A stretch of 6,288 nt of DNA from positions 1 through 6,288 of the forward strand of contig JAGOBT010000201.1 of the NCBI GenBank assembly GCA_017999135.1. Reading direction: 5' to 3'. The stretch's first letter is position 1, and every line of letters starts with the position of its first letter. Both the position numbers and the translations under genes were made by a program. The notes under the pieces are model-generated. The model worked only from the letters and a program-made list of their open reading frames with translations. It ran no database searches and was not told where the DNA came from. Of this stretch, positions 6,040 to 6,288 are shown one piece after another. This stretch comes from Burkholderiaceae bacterium. Its GTDB lineage: Bacteria; Pseudomonadota; Gammaproteobacteria; Burkholderiales; Burkholderiaceae_C.

Positions 6040-6288
6040 TCAGGCGGGCTGCAGGTAGCGCGCGCGCAGCGCCGCCAGCGCAGCCGGGCTGAGGCCCAGA
6101 CGCTGTTCCAGATACGCCGGCAGGCCGCCGGGCTGGGCGTCGATGGTCTGCAGCGCAGCCTGCAGAAAGACGTCGTCCACCCGCCACAGCACCTTCAACA
6201 CGTCGATCGGCGTCTCGGTCTGCGGCAGCGGCGGGTGGCGGTAGTGCTGGTTGGTGAGCAGGTAGTCCTGCAGCACCACATCACGCGG
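6040..6288 (-). CDS. C-terminal part of a tyrosine-protein-phosphatase-like protein (truncated by window edge)
   Basis: Only the last 82 residues are visible. The frame stays open to the window edge (a CCG codon at 6288), so the start lies outside, and the in-frame GTG at 6279 is probably internal. The segment DVVLQDYLLTNQHY, a helix with VDDVFLQAALQTID, and the ending GGLPAYLEQRLGLSPAALAALRARYL resemble the C-terminal helical end of bacterial Y_phosphatase3 (PtpB-type tyrosine/lipid phosphatase) proteins. In that family the sequence after the catalytic P-loop runs into D-Y-L-L-T-N and ends with a GG-x-x-YL-x-x-x-LGL repeat. The catalytic HCxxGKDRTG motif would be upstream and cannot be checked here. 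The stop lies 10 bp from the haloperoxidase stop, tail to tail. Function rests on a short match, so it is moderately sure. Confidence 0.7.
   Translation of the reverse strand, partial: PRDVVLQDYLLTNQHYRHPPLPQTETPIDVLKVLWRVDDVFLQAALQTIDAQPGGLPAYLEQRLGLSPAALAALRARYLQPA

Noticed and set aside
5249..6058. Plus-strand frame within the haloperoxidase gene.
   Set aside because: It is an Arg/His/Gly-rich +1 shadow. The main frame holds all three vanadate motifs.
1..6288. A defence island, mobile element or other new multi-gene system.
   Set aside because: All six genes belong to known housekeeping or metabolic families, with no transposase, integrase, repeat array or cluster of unknown genes. Gene orientations argue against a single operon.

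Overview
This window reads as ordinary chromosomal DNA from a very GC-rich proteobacterium. The strong G/C preference at third codon positions and the protein sequence style point to a betaproteobacterium of the Burkholderiales (Rubrivivax, Ideonella, Leptothrix or Roseateles-like). Typical elements are the MutL with a CNHGRP motif, the LQVIGQRHKD-type lactate dehydrogenase and a DedA gene divergent from mutL. The lineage is inferred from sequence style only. I see no tRNA, rRNA, CRISPR array, insertion sequence or phage gene, and no stretch over 300 bases without a gene.

Layout from left to right: (1) the 3' part of a LysR-type regulator gene (+), entering from outside the window; (2) an FMN-dependent alpha-hydroxy-acid dehydrogenase, most likely L-lactate dehydrogenase lldD (+); (3) a DedA-family membrane protein (-), convergent with lldD and only 7 bp from it; (4) mutL (+), divergent from dedA across a 56-bp gap holding a perfect 13-bp inverted repeat; (5) a secreted vanadium-dependent haloperoxidase-like protein (+) after an AT-richer 111-bp leader; (6) the 3' end of a tyrosine-phosphatase-like gene (-), convergent with the haloperoxidase across 10 bp and running out of the window.

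The genes do not form one pathway. They cover carbon/respiratory metabolism (lldD), envelope lipid or proton-linked transport (dedA), DNA mismatch repair (mutL), periplasmic or extracellular halide or peroxide chemistry (haloperoxidase) and a phosphatase. Gene order suggests mostly single-gene transcription units, because nearly every neighbour pair is convergent, divergent or separated by about 110 bp.

I found no convincing undescribed system. The points most worth a second look are: the symmetric GATAAT elements between dedA and mutL, which would place both transcription starts at or within about 2 nt of the start codons (leaderless or near-leaderless mRNAs); a MutL that keeps the metal-dependent endonuclease motifs in variant form; a haloperoxidase-like protein with an intact vanadate site, a chloroperoxidase-type Phe and a twin-arginine leader; and a possible 8-residue upstream peptide in that gene's leader.
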